Assembly (NCBI GenBank): GCA_022495995.1
Contig: JAFEMH010000740.1
Coordinates: forward strand, 248,001 to 312,000
DNA length: 64,000 nucleotides
Origin: Adenophora triphylla var. japonica
Taxonomy: Eukaryota; Streptophyta; Magnoliopsida; Asterales; Campanulaceae
Reading direction: 5' to 3'
Each line of letters starts with the position of its first letter. Positions within the stretch are counted from its first letter, which is position 1. The translations under genes were made by a program, and so were the position numbers. Below are positions 11,331-22,324 of this stretch, one piece after another. A model generated the notes under the pieces. That model was given only the letters and a program-made list of their open reading frames with translations. It was not told where the DNA came from and searched no databases.

Positions 11331-12674
11331 AAACCATGTATTTCACAAATACTCCCACTAAATTATACACCTTCCAATGCAAATAAGCATAATATAATTT
11401 AATGGGCTAAGATCCAACTTTAATTTAATCTCAAGTACGCTATGGCGCACCGCTAAAGATTAAGATTAATTAGGTAGAAAACATCAATCATATCGTATAT
11501 GACTCTTAGATCTTTTATGAGATTTGTTTAAGACATCATATGTCTAAGCATATTTTAATCTCATCTTATGCCTTTGGTCCAAAACCATTTTGATAACCCA
11601 ATTAAGTTCATCCACTTTAAACGTATAGGAACCACCATTTCCTCATCTTGCTCGCAAACAAAATAGAATCAAAGTACGTTGCTATGACAAGCCCACCCAA
11701 AACTATCGAAGTGGTCTCAAGTGTTTTAATCATGGATTGACATAAAGAACTTAAAAGTTAAATAAAGGTTCTTTAAAGCAGATTATAAGCATATCAGCAA
11801 AGATAATCATAATCGCGCACCAGGTAAGTTCCTAGGAAAATAGGTGAGCCATAAGGACTGCTTAAGTACCAAATCTCTCCTTCGACAGAACTCTCCTAGA
11901 CATGCACAATTAGAATACCAGCTCTGATTTGCAACATAATCAATACTTTGTGTACTGACTTGTTTCTCACAAACAATCAGATTCCTTTCAATTTTGCGTA
12001 AACTGACTTGTTTCTCATAAACAATCAGAAAACCAAAATTTTGATGTTTCAATTTAAATATTAGGAAATTACAATACAATGTTTCAACTAAACATCTAAA
12101 AAAGTTCTTAACACGTAAGAACACACAATTCATGCATCGCAACAATTAATAAAAATCACATTTAAATTAATTAAGCATGCATAAACAATGAATTAATCTA
12201 GCATAGCCCTATAAACTTAATTTCCAGAAATTTATAGCATCCAGATTAAGACATAAACATCTCAGATTATAAACATAATCACAGATTAGCAGGAAAAATT
12301 TACAAACTGATTCTACCCAGAATTGGCAAGTTTTGTCGCGTGACAGAGGCCAACTCTGTCGTGCGACCTAACAAGGCTATCTAACTGTCCATGGCCAACT
12401 TCTGTCGCGTGACATTGAGTTGCCATGGCCAATTCTGTCGCGTGACAGAAGACGACAGTTTGCAGATTTTTCAGATTTCAATCAATTCTAATCATAAAAC
12501 AATTAAATCAATAAACAGCTTTTAACAGATTTAATTCAATATGAATAAAAAACGATTTTGGCACATTGTTTCAAAAACAATAAGATTCTACCGCATACAA
12601 AATATGCAATAAGCATATAAACAATTCATATCTTAATTCTAGCATGCCAATTCAAACTTAACCATACGAACGGG
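11331..12674 (-). other. Copia element E leader between primer site and gag, with palindromic words
   Basis: AT-rich, no supported gene. Between 12334 and 12447 it carries four copies of a palindromic word, TGTCGCGTGACA at 12334, 12403 and 12436 and the variant TGTCGTGCGACC at 12357, separated by GGCC-containing spacers. The same word recurs in E's LTR, a MITE at 16.6 kb and gypsy element A. Confidence 0.6.
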
Positions 12675-12687
12675 GCTCTGATACCAC
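12675..12687 (-). other. Primer binding site of Copia element E
   Basis: On the minus strand this reads GTGGTATCAGAGC, the standard Copia primer site matching the initiator-Met tRNA 3' end, directly inside the 5' LTR. It fixes the element's orientation. Confidence 0.9.
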
Positions 12688-14090
12688 TGTTGGGTTTTAT
12701 GGGTCCATGCGCAGCGGAATAAAGCATCAATTAACACAAAACCCAAGCCCTAAGATCCATTCTATACGATTAAATCGAATTCCTATGGGATAGAATTTAC
12801 CAACCTTAATTGCTTTCCGTTCTTGAGCTATCGAACAATTATCAATGTGATTTCGAATCACAAACTTCGATCTTCAAGACTTGAATCTTAAGATTACTTG
12901 AACAATAGAACTCTAGGCCTTGATCGTTGTACGAGCGAAGACCCTCTAGTAGTATCCACACGTTAGAATGAACCAAGAACAGTTCTTGAGAATTGCTAGA
13001 TCCTTAAACCTTATAGAAGAAATTGAGAAACCCTTTTGTGTTTTTTTTCTTCATGAAAAATTCGGCTAGGTTTTGGCTGCTCACAGACTCTTATTTATGC
13101 TACTATAGTATTAATATTAGTGCCCTAATTGTATTAGGAAACTAAGCTGTAAACGCCTCTTGGCATGAAGTGTCGCACGACCAGAAGTGTCCTCTGGACA
13201 GGATCTGTCGCACGACCAGACAAGTCCTCTGGACAAGATCTGTCGCGCGCCCAAGTATGCCACATGTAGGAACTCTCAATCATTTCTTCCTTTGATTTAA
13301 CCAATTCATTCTAGTTGTGTGTGACCCAATATGATTATATTATGTTGGCAATGAACTCGATCATATCGACCCTCATAAGACATAAGCGGACTCTAGCAAG
13401 CCATTATGTCTACCCAATTAATATAACGTAAGAGTTCACGTTTTCAATGGTACACTTCCATTTCTCCCTTTGTCTCACGATGTTATATTGAACACAAGTC
13501 ATGGTCCACGTCAACTTTTATTTGTTCAATGCTTTCTCGATCTTGAGTATAATGATAATCCAATCGCATTGGGGTATGGACATACACTTTTCATAATTAT
13601 CACTCATCGAGGGGCCCAAGCAAAACATCTCTTTTTCGATGGACAAATTTCATCTTGACTTATCATCTTTCCCATCATGAATCAGATCATGTCAAAGATA
13701 ACCTTTATAAATATCGTGTTAAGATATCGTTTGACTAAAATCAAACATCTTTCATCATATGTAAGGTCATGATAATCTCAGGTCTAGGGACTAAATGAAG
13801 TGACCATATGAGATTTAATTATGACATTTGATCATGACATAAATCTCATACGGGTCAAGTCCAGTCACTTGTTCACTAACAAGTACCCATAATTTCAATG
13901 TGCATCTCTATGCATATAATCATCATATGAATATCCATTGACAATTATACTAATTATCCTCTTAATAATTAGGGACGGAGATTATTACAATAAATATGCA
14001 AAATATATAATAATCAAATAACAAACTTAAACGATAAAGATGATACATAATGGTTTTAAGTTAAACATAACTAAAGCCTAGGGCATTACA
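12688..14090 (-). repeat. 5' LTR of Copia element E
   Basis: On the minus strand it runs from TGTAATGCCC to AAACCCAACA, about 1.4 kb, bounded by the primer site. The partner LTR is outside the window, so the outer edge rests on the TG/CA ends alone. It carries three TGTCGCRCG words at 13171, 13206 and 13241 with GTCCTCTGGAC hairpins between them, flanked by TGGCAT and ATGCCA. Confidence 0.8.
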
Positions 14091-14262
14091 CCTATACTCT
14101 ATACCCTATTCCCTATATATTATACCTTATACCCTATACCCTATATCCTATATCATATACCCTATAAACTATATCATATACCATATACCCTATATACTAT
14201 ACCCTATACCCTATATATTATACCCTATACCCTATACGCTATACTCTATACCCTATACCCTA
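14091..14262. repeat. CCCTATA-like degenerate short tandem repeat
   Basis: Irregular runs of TATACCC/CTATACCC with ATAT interruptions. They resemble the plant telomere unit CCCTAAA with one base changed. Element E's LTR abuts it exactly. Confidence 0.85.
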
Positions 14263-15290
14263 TATAAAAAAAGTTAGAAAAAAAATAAAGAAATGAAAGT
14301 ATAATAAAGAAATCAGGGACGGATAAAATTCTTTAATTTTTATTTATAAATGTATAATTTTTTTTATTTTTAATGAATATAAATAAATATTTGGACATTT
14401 TTTAGTATTGAAGTTTTTTTCAAAAAGTTATATAAAAAGTTAGAAAAAAATTAAACAAATGAAAGTATAATAAAGAAATCAGGGACGGGTAAAATTCTTT
14501 AATTTTTATTTATAAATGTATAGTTTTTTTATTTTTAATGAATATAAATAAATATTTTGGACATTTTTAGTATTGAAGTTTTTTTCAAAAAGTGATATAA
14601 AAAAGTTAGAAAAAAAATAAATAAATGAAAGTATAATAAGAAATTAGGGACGGGTAAAATTCTTTAATTTTTACTTATAAATGTATAGTTTTATTTTTAT
14701 TTTTTATGAATATAAATAAATATTTTGGACATTTTTTAGTATTGAAGTTTTTTTCAAAAAGTTATATAAAAAGTTAGAAAAAAATAAACAAATGAAAGTA
14801 TAATAAAGAAATCAGGGATGGGTAAAATTATTTAATTTTTATTTATAAATGTATAGTTTTTTTTAATTTTTAATGAACATAAATAAATATTTTGGACATT
14901 TTTTAGTATTGAAGTTTTTTTTTTCAAAAAGTTAGAAAAAAATAAACAAATGAAAGTATAATAAAGAAATCAGGGAAGGGTAAAATTCTTTAATTTTTAT
15001 TTATAAATGTATAGCTTTTTTTATTTTTTATGAAAATAAATAAATATTTTGGATATTTTTTAGTATTGAAGTTTTTATCAAAAATTTATATAAAAAAAGT
15101 TAGAAAAAAAATAAACAAATGAAAGTATAATAAAGAAATCAGGGACGGGTAAAATCCTTTAATTTTTATTTATAAATGTATAGTTTTTTTTTTATTTTTT
15201 ATAAATAGAAATAAATATTTTTGGACATTTTTTAGTATTGAAGTTTTTTTTTTCAAAAAGTTACATAAAAAAAGTTAGAAAAAAAAGTTA
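14263..15290. repeat. AT-rich satellite, about six units of about 165 bp
   Basis: The landmark AGGGAYGG recurs near 14314, 14480, 14645, 14813, 14971 and 15140, i.e. spacings of 158-169 bp. Each unit has a GTTAGAAAAAAA block, an AAATGAAAGTATAATAAAG block and a GGACATTTTTTAGTATTGAAG block. It runs straight into the CACTA subterminal repeats, so it is probably internal to that transposon. A related array lies in hAT element F (27.9-28.26 kb). Confidence 0.85.
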
Positions 15291-15765
15291 ATTAAAAAAA
15301 AAATTCCGTCGCTATTCCGTCTGTATTTTAAAAAGAGAAATATTTTTTTATTTTTTATTATTTAGCGATAAAATATATCCGTCGGTAATTTATTTTTGTA
15401 AAATCCGTCGATAATTCAAAAAGAAAAATATTTTTTATTTTTCATTATTTAGCGACAGAATACATCCGTCGGTAATTTATTTTTGTACAATCCGTCGCTA
15501 AATCCGTCGCTAATTTTAAAAAGAAAAAATATTTATTTATTTTTTATTTATATAGCGACAGAAAAAATCCGTCGCTAAAATTTTTTGTAATCCGTCGTTA
15601 TTCCGTCGCTAAAATGGGCGGACTTTTTTGGCTCCACTATTGCGAGGATCAGTGACAGATTCATGTCTGTCGCTAAATTCGTCGGTAGCTGATTTTTTCG
15701 TTTTATTTTGCTTCCGTCGTTATTCCGTCGCTATTTCGTCGCTAATTGACAGTTTTCTTGTAGTG
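15291..15765 (-). mobile_element. CACTA (En/Spm-type) transposon terminus with subterminal repeats
   Basis: The minus strand begins at 15765 with CACTACAAGAAAACTG, the conserved CACTA terminus. About 14 subterminal words of type AGCGACGG/CCGTCGCT fill 15302-15750; in this superfamily such words bind transposase. The opposite terminus and any transposase gene are not visible; they may lie beyond element E, left of the window. Confidence 0.85.
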
Positions 15766-15949
15766 ATTAATGCACGAGTATAACACTAGTTAAAGATAAA
15801 CAACACAAAGTTGATGGAAAACTTTTTGCACTTGCCGTAGAACAAAATTGAAAACAAATCCAAATTTGAAAATGAAAATGAACAAAAACAAAACTAATAA
15901 AACAAGCATATTATAATCATTAAAAAGAAATCTCTTCCAACTTTCTTAA

Positions 15950-16440
15950 AAGCAAATCATCAATAATTATGTAATATTTTCTAATATATTCTTCTTTAAA
16001 CACATTGCAAGATCATTCAATTTTTCTTGATATATTGATGACCTCAATTAAATTTTTAACAATTTCTACTTTACTTTGAAAAACTTCTTTGAGCAAATGC
16101 CATGGTCATAACCAAAGTTATAAAAAAAAACCAATAAGCAATGCTAATGTTAGGATAAAAATCAACAACTTTGACAAATTCCAAAATTTCAAATGCAGAC
16201 ATTGATCCATTTGGCAATATCATTTGCAACATATTCAATTTAGAAAATAAATCGTTAAAATCAACATCTAACGCATTATTGTGAGAAAAAAGAGTCGTGA
16301 ACTTCGTGTAGCATAATTCTTATTGTTTCAACGACTTCGACCTCTCTAAATTAAACAAAAATCCAAATATGTTTTCAAAGTTCATTCTTCAAAACTTTTA
16401 CTTAATTAAGTTATTGTCATATCCACAATTATACGAAAAT
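15950..16440 (-). pseudogene. hAT transposase remnant (C-terminal dimerisation region)
   Basis: On the minus strand, after frame changes, the order reads NNALDVDFNDLFSKLNML, then YPNISIAYWF, then VMTMAFAQRSFSKLKL and LRSSIYQEKLNDLAMC. This matches the TTF-zinc-finger/hAT family C-terminus. Stops interrupt it several times, so it is a dead fragment. 15766-15949 is AT-rich DNA with nothing recognised. Confidence 0.7.
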
Positions 16441-16550
16441 AGTCAACTTTAAATAACTACTCGAGTGATTGCATTTCCTTGTCATCATAATCATTTTGTA
16501 AGTTGTTTTTTACTGACACTACAATATTTTATTGAAAAAATGGACAAAAT

Positions 16551-17080
16551 CTGGGGGAGAAACGCGTTTCTTCGTAACTTATGGAGAAACGGGGCCCCAC
16601 TTGTCGCGCGACAATGCAGGCCAAGGCTTCTGGATATTCAGAAGCTTATGAAAGTGATATCCAGAAACCTTCAAAATGATATCCAGAAACTTTCAAAATG
16701 TTTCTGGATATTCATTTGATGGTTTCTGGATATACATTTGAAGGTTTCTGGATATCCGAAGCCTTCAAAATGAATATCCAGAAACTTTCAAAATGTTTCT
16801 GGATATTCATTTGATGGTTTCTGGATATACATTTGAAGGTTTTTGGATATCCAGAAACCTTCAATAAGCAATTTCTGGTCTTGGCCTTGAATTTGGCTTC
16901 AAATCTATTTTTTTCTGGATATCCGTCCAAAGGCTTCTGGATATCTGTTCCAAAGCTTCTGGATATCCAGAACCCTTTGAGACTGATATCCAGAAATTTT
17001 CTTCTGGTTATCAAACGCATAGCTTCTGACTATTAAAAATACATTTCTCCATAGTTATGGAGAAACGCGTTTCTCAGCAG
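16551..17080. mobile_element. Unclassified MITE with palindrome-filled interior
   Basis: Outer arms are inverted: GAGAAACGCGTTTCT followed by CGTAACTTATGGAGAAAC on the left, and its near-complement ending at 17080 on the right, with a few mismatches over about 35 bp. The interior repeats TTTCTGGATAT and its complement ATATCCAGAAA about a dozen times, with CATTTGAAGG linkers. It holds a perfect 14-bp palindrome TTGTCGCGCGACAA at 16601-16614. No target duplication was convincing and no coding capacity is seen. Confidence 0.65.
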
Positions 17081-17157
17081 ACCTACTAAAAAAAGTGGGT
17101 TTTACATCCATTTCATTTCATTTGTGAACTCCTTTGAAATTATACAAATATAATATA

Positions 17158-17466
17158 CTCCCTCCGTCCCGTCCGAAAGGGCACAAATTTCCTTTTTGGG
17201 CGTCCCATTTAAAAGGGCACAACCCCAAAAAGGAAAGTTTTTATTATTTTTATACTCTTCCTATCCCACTCATTCTCTCTCCTACTTTACTTTTACACTC
17301 ACAACATTCTCTCTCCTAACTATTCCTCCCACTCATTCTCTCTTCTATTTAATTTTTCATACTCACAACATTTAACCTTTTTCTCTTTCTTACATCACTT
17401 TTCTTATTCATTTCTTAATTTCCGTGCTAGGAGGCAAAATTGCCCTTTCAAGCGGAACGGAGGGAG
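17158..17466. mobile_element. Stowaway-like MITE 1
   Basis: Starts CTCCCTCCGTCC and ends with the inverted GGAACGGAGGGAG, flanked by TA on both sides (17156-57, 17467-68). The arms extend inward (GAAAGGGCA / TGCCCTTTC). No open frame. Tc1/mariner-related nonautonomous element. Confidence 0.92.
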
Positions 17467-17468
17467 TA

Positions 17469-18420
17469 GTATATATAGACTGAAAAATTTAAGGGTCCCT
17501 TGCAATTTTGAGTCCTGGGCGGATGCCCCATCTGCCGGACCCGGCCCTGCTCAATCCTAAAAGTATCCAACATAACACGTCGTTCACGTGCGTTCTTGGG
17601 CCTCTCCCGACTCACATTGTGATTATATCACTTGGGACCCTCCACTTTCTTGCTTTTGCCTGGTCAAACCGCGGGACTAGATTACCACCCGTGACGAATT
17701 TATAAATTTTTGTCTATGAAAGAAACAATTGTAAAATGGGACAAAATAAAATTCTATTGCAATTTTTTATTCTATTTTAGATGGGACAAGTTTCAACAAA
17801 TTAAACTAAACTCTCAAAAATTTGCACTAGTAATTTTTTTTTAAATTGCTCCCTTCGCCCATGGTAGATCCGCCATTGATTACCACCGTACTTTATCATT
17901 ATTTTTCCAAATTAATAAAATGATTTATATAAATCCATATTATTTGAACAAATTAGCAAGAAAATATCTCCCTTATTCACGTTTAAAACTATATAATTGC
18001 CTATATTTTAGGGTATAGATAAATTTTATTCTATCAAACATTTAATATTCTCATTTTCAAGCCTTGATTTTCAGAGTTGAAAGAGCAAAACGACTTTTAC
18101 ATTTCACTCTTTCATAATCAATGCCATATGAGTGGAGATGTCCAATGTGTCTTGAGGCACACCAACCTACTGGTGCCCAGCTCGACACGTGAAAGCTCGA
18201 CCCGTTACCATTGTGTGCCGGCCCAACTTGTGAGCCTACGGGTGGGCTTGGCCAAGCACACTTTAATCACGGATCGGGCTGAGTCGAGCCTAAAACCTAG
18301 GCACACCTCAAATAGCCAAGCTGGGCCAATCCGTAAGACATTTCCGGAGACGAGTTTGGATTTGTCATCTACGGACTACAAAGCTGGGCACATTGGTGCT
18401 AATCGACTACCCTAGTGGAG
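17469..18420. other. Noncoding DNA upstream of CAS, with GC-rich repeat debris
   Basis: AT-rich stretches alternate with GC-rich blocks at about 17505-17690 and 18150-18370. The GC-rich blocks look like transposon remnants (for example GGGTGGGCTTGGCCAAGC), but I could not classify them. No supported gene. Confidence 0.5.
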
Positions 18421-18421
18421 C

Positions 18422-18781
18422 AGCCCAACAATCTATGCATACACATTTAAGCCCATAAATAAATTCATTTAGGCCCATTATCCTAAAGCCCAAAATTAAC
18501 ATTTCCCCTAGTCCACGATTCCGTATATATCATTCCTTTACTCTTTTCTTTCTTTCAGACATTTCAAATTCACTCTTCTTCACTCCCTCTCACTTCTCCA
18601 TTTGCTGCGTTTGAATTTGATCGACCGTTCTCAGGTGCTCTCCCTTTAATTCAATCTTTTCGATTTTGGTTCATCAGTTTTCAGTTAATTCAATCAATTA
18701 TCTGCACAATCGTCTTAATTAATCATAAAAAATCCCTAGTTTTGAGCCACATTTCTAAATCCCTGATAAACCCTAGCAACA
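18422..18781 (+). promoter_or_regulatory. Promoter and leader of the CAS gene
   Basis: Four AGCCCA/GGCCCA boxes (near 18422, 18450, 18472, 18487), the complement of the TGGGCY site II element bound by TCP factors. A TATATAT box lies at 18524-18530, a CT-rich leader at about 18540-18610, and a telo-box AAACCCTAG at 18768-18776 just before the ATG. Site II plus telo-box is a known pairing in plant genes active in dividing cells; regulation here is inferred. Confidence 0.55.
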
Positions 18782-21688
18782 ATGGAGTGGAATCCCCAAA
18801 CTTTGCAATTTCTATCCCAATCTTTTCTCGACACTCTCTCTCCGCTCCCTGAACCCCGTCGCCGTGCCGAAAAGAACCTCTCCGATGCTGCCGATTCCCC
18901 TAACTACGGCTTAGCTGTTCTCCGCCTTGTCGCTGAGCCGTCTGTTGATGAACAGATCCGTCAATCTGCTGCCGTTAATTTTAAAAACCATCTCAAGGCT
19001 CGGTGGGGCCCCCAGTCAGTCTCCACCCCGGTTCCTGACTCTGAAAAGGAACAGATTAAAGCCCTAATCGTGCCTCTCATGCTTTCAGCCTCTCCTCGGA
19101 TTCAGGCTCAGCTTAGTGAAGCCTTGGCTATTATTGGCAACCATGATTTTCCCAAGTCGTGGCCGGCTTTGCTTCCTGAGCTGAAAGCTAGTCTTGAGAA
19201 AGCTATTGATGGGTCAGACTTTGCTACTGTGAATGGGATTCTGACCACACTTAATTCGTTGTTTAAGAAGTTTAGGTACCAGTTTAAGACTAATGAGTTG
19301 CTTATTGATCTGAAGTATTGTTTGGATAACTTTGCTGCCCCTTTGTTGAGTGTGTTTGAAAAGATTGCAGTGTTGATAAATAGTTTGGTCAATGGTCCTG
19401 CTGCAACTCTCCGGCAGCTTGTTGAGGCCCAGAGGCTATGTTGTCGGATATTCTACTCGTTGAATTTTCAGGATTTGCCCGAGTTTTTTGAGGATACCAT
19501 GGATAAGTGGATGGCTGAGTTTAAGAATTATCTGAGTATTAAGTACTCGGCTCTTGAAGATGGTGGTGGGGATGGTCTTGAGCTCGTAGATGAGCTGCGG
19601 GCAGCAGTATGTGAAAATATTAGCCTCTATATGGAGAAGGAGGAGGAATTGTTTCAAAAGTACTTGGGTGGGTTTGTGCAGGCTGTGTGGAGTCTCCTTG
19701 TGGTTGCGTCTGCTTCTCCTAGTCGTGAGCGTCTCACTGTAACAGCTATTAAGTTCTTAACCACGGTTAGCCTTAGTGTTCACCACACTTTGTTTGCAGA
19801 GCAGAACATCTTGCAGCAGATTTGTGAAAGCATCGTTATCCCAAATGTAATGCTGAGGGATGAGGATGAAGAATTGTTTGAAATGAATTATGTTGAGTTT
19901 ATAAGGAGGGACATGGAAGGGAGTGACCTTGACACAAGGAGGAGGATTGCTTGTGAACTCCTGAAGGGAATTGGTGGTAATTACCGAGAGAAGGTTACTC
20001 AAATAGTTTCCATCCAGATAAAGAATTGTTTGACCATGTTTGCTGAAAACCCAACTGCAAATTGGAAATATAAGGATTGTGCCATTTATTTAGTTGTTTC
20101 CCTTGCCATAAAAAAGGCAGGTGGTAGCTCAGTCTCAACTGAACTTGTAGATGTTGAGAATTTTTTCGGTACAGTTATAGTGCCAGAGTTGCAATGTCAG
20201 GACATTAATGGTTTCCCAATGTTGAAAGCAGGTGCATTGAAGTTCTTTACTACATTTAGGAATCAAATTTCAAAACCTGTTGCGATGGCCCTGATCCCTG
20301 ATGTCATCCGTTTTCTTGGTTCTGAGTCCAATGTGGTTCATTCTTATGCTGGGAGTTGTATTGAGAAACTCTTGTTGGTCAAGGATGATGGTGCACGGGC
20401 TAGATATACATCAGCAGACATTGGTCCAGTTCTACTTTTGTTGATGACCAACCTATTTGGTGTGTTTCAGAAGTCAGAGTCTGAGGAGAATCAATACATA
20501 ATGAAGTGCATTATGCGGGTTCTTGGAGTTGCAGATATTTCTCCCGAGGTAGCTTCACCTTGCATCACTGGCCTGACTACTGTTCTTAATAGAGTGTGTG
20601 AAAACCCCAAAAACCCCATCTTCAACCACTATCTCTTTGAATCAGTGGCTGTTCTTGTTCGGAGAGCCTGTGAAAAGCACCCTTCTCTTGTGCCAGCTTT
20701 CGAAGCGAGCCTTTTTCCCAGCCTTCAGACAATTTTGGCCAAAGATGTGTCAGAGTTCTTCCCTTATGCATTCCAGCTGTTGGCCCAGCTTGTGGACTTA
20801 AATAGACCTCCCATTCCTGCTCATTACATGCAGATATTTGATCTTCTTTTGTTGCCAGAGTCGTGGAAAAAATCTGCAAATGTCCCTGCCCTTGTGAGAT
20901 TGCTTCAATCTTTCCTTCAAAAGGCACCCCATGAGCTCAATCGAGAAGGACGGTTAACCAACGTGCTTGGAATATTCAACAGGCTTGTTACATCTCCTAG
21001 CACAGATGACCAGGGATTTTATGTGCTTAACACTGTCATTGAGAATCTTGGATATGACGTACTTGCGGAATATATGAGTCGCATCTGGGCTACATTGTTT
21101 ACCCGGCTTCAGAATAACCGAACTGTGAAGTTTGTGAAGTCATTTGTTATATTTATATCTCTCTTTCTGGTAAAGCATGGACCCCAGATGCTTGTGGACT
21201 CGGTGAATGCTGTTCAGGAAAATATATTTCCTGCCATACTGGAGCAGTTTTGGATACCGAATCTTAAGCTTATTACTGGTCCGATTGAGACTAAGTTGAC
21301 ATCAGTTGCTTCAACTAGACTTATCTGTGAATCCCTATTATTGTTGGATCCTGCAGCTGGTAGACTCTGGGGGAAGATGTTGGATAGTATTGTAACCCTT
21401 CTTTCACGGCCAGAGCAGGAAAGAGTTGAGGATGAGCCAGAAGTTCCCGATCTTGAGGAGAAGGTTGGTTACAGCGCTACCTTTGTTCATCTGTATAATG
21501 CTGGTAAAAAGGAAGAGGATCCTTTGAAGGAGATTAGGGATCCTAAACAATTTTTGGTTTCTACACTGGCAAATCTTTCTGCTCGTTCCCCTGGGAGGTT
21601 TCCTCAAGTTATCAGTGAAAATGTTGACCTTGCTAATCAAGCTGCACTACTCCAAATGTGCAACTTGTACGGTGTCTCTATAATATGA
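18782..21688 (+). CDS. CAS: Exportin-2 (CAS/CSE1, importin-alpha re-exporter)
   Basis: One open frame of 968 residues, close to the usual 960-972 of yeast, human and Arabidopsis homologues. CAS binds RanGTP and cargo-free importin-alpha in the nucleus and carries the importin back through the pore. An importin-beta N-terminal domain lies at about residues 25-100 ([16 protein letters not shown]), then a Cse1 helical-repeat region to about 520 ([33 protein letters not shown]), then the CAS C-terminal domain ([15 protein letters not shown]). The start has good context (AACAATGG). The lack of introns fits what I recall of plant CAS genes. No disabling change; surely the functional host gene here. 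Confidence 0.97.
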   Translation: MEWNPQTLQFLSQSFLDTLSPLPEPRRRAEKNLSDAADSPNYGLAVLRLVAEPSVDEQIRQSAAVNFKNHLKARWGPQSVSTPVPDSEKEQIKALIVPLMLSASPRIQAQLSEALAIIGNHDFPKSWPALLPELKASLEKAIDGSDFATVNGILTTLNSLFKKFRYQFKTNELLIDLKYCLDNFAAPLLSVFEKIAVLINSLVNGPAATLRQLVEAQRLCCRIFYSLNFQDLPEFFEDTMDKWMAEFKNYLSIKYSALEDGGGDGLELVDELRAAVCENISLYMEKEEELFQKYLGGFVQAVWSLLVVASASPSRERLTVTAIKFLTTVSLSVHHTLFAEQNILQQICESIVIPNVMLRDEDEELFEMNYVEFIRRDMEGSDLDTRRRIACELLKGIGGNYREKVTQIVSIQIKNCLTMFAENPTANWKYKDCAIYLVVSLAIKKAGGSSVSTELVDVENFFGTVIVPELQCQDINGFPMLKAGALKFFTTFRNQISKPVAMALIPDVIRFLGSESNVVHSYAGSCIEKLLLVKDDGARARYTSADIGPVLLLLMTNLFGVFQKSESEENQYIMKCIMRVLGVADISPEVASPCITGLTTVLNRVCENPKNPIFNHYLFESVAVLVRRACEKHPSLVPAFEASLFPSLQTILAKDVSEFFPYAFQLLAQLVDLNRPPIPAHYMQIFDLLLLPESWKKSANVPALVRLLQSFLQKAPHELNREGRLTNVLGIFNRLVTSPSTDDQGFYVLNTVIENLGYDVLAEYMSRIWATLFTRLQNNRTVKFVKSFVIFISLFLVKHGPQMLVDSVNAVQENIFPAILEQFWIPNLKLITGPIETKLTSVASTRLICESLLLLDPAAGRLWGKMLDSIVTLLSRPEQERVEDEPEVPDLEEKVGYSATFVHLYNAGKKEEDPLKEIRDPKQFLVSTLANLSARSPGRFPQVISENVDLANQAALLQMCNLYGVSII

Positions 21689-22324
21689 GAAAAAAGCTCT
21701 TTTTAGTCAAGGTATGATTCCTCCCTTCTTTTTTGTTTTCATGTTACATGTTTTTTTTGTTTCTTTCTCTACTTCCATGCATTGCTTACTAGTTTCCACT
21801 CATCCAATCTCAAAATTGGTGTTCCTTATTCCACTTCAGCACGTCCCAAAATGACTGTTTCCCTTTTCTTTTGGAAAGTTTTTAAATCTGATGTGTAAAA
21901 TTTCTTTGTAATTTGAGGTAGAAAAACCATTGGACTATCAAAAGAAAAACTTTTGTAGTGAAGGACTTTCTTAAACTCATGTAAAGACAATGTGGGATGC
22001 TTATATTTAGATGGAGGGAGTAGTTGATATAAAGTTGAGTCAGAAGATGTTTTTTTTTTTTTTTTTTGGTTGGGGGGGGGAGGATCTAAATTGCCCTTTC
22101 TATTTGTGAGCTAAAGGTATCAAAGGAAAAACATTTGAAGTCAAAGATTTTCTTAAAACTTGTGTAAAGAAAAGACGAGACCTTATTTTTTGAGGAGCGA
22201 GTAGTTTATATAAAGCATAGCTGTTTATCAGATGTATGTTTTTTGTTGCAAATCTATTTTTACGAAATCATTGAGGACATGGTTTCCGTAGATACATTCA
22301 CGTATAAAAACATACCGACATTTA
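21689..22324. other. CAS 3' region
   Basis: Directly after the stop, TCAAGGTATGATT (21707-21719) looks like a plant splice donor, so a 3'UTR intron is possible. Two related blocks (near 21945-22040 and 22130-22220) both contain TTTCTTAAA, TGTAAAGA and a GGAG...GTAG end, perhaps old MITE pieces. A T-run and G-run lie near 22050-22080. Confidence 0.4.

Noticed and set aside
18077..18415. 112-residue plus frame upstream of CAS
   Set aside because: Lies in GC-rich repeat debris, ends before the promoter boxes and resembles no protein.
20598..20927. Frames on both strands inside CAS
   Set aside because: Shadows of the intact 968-residue CAS frame.
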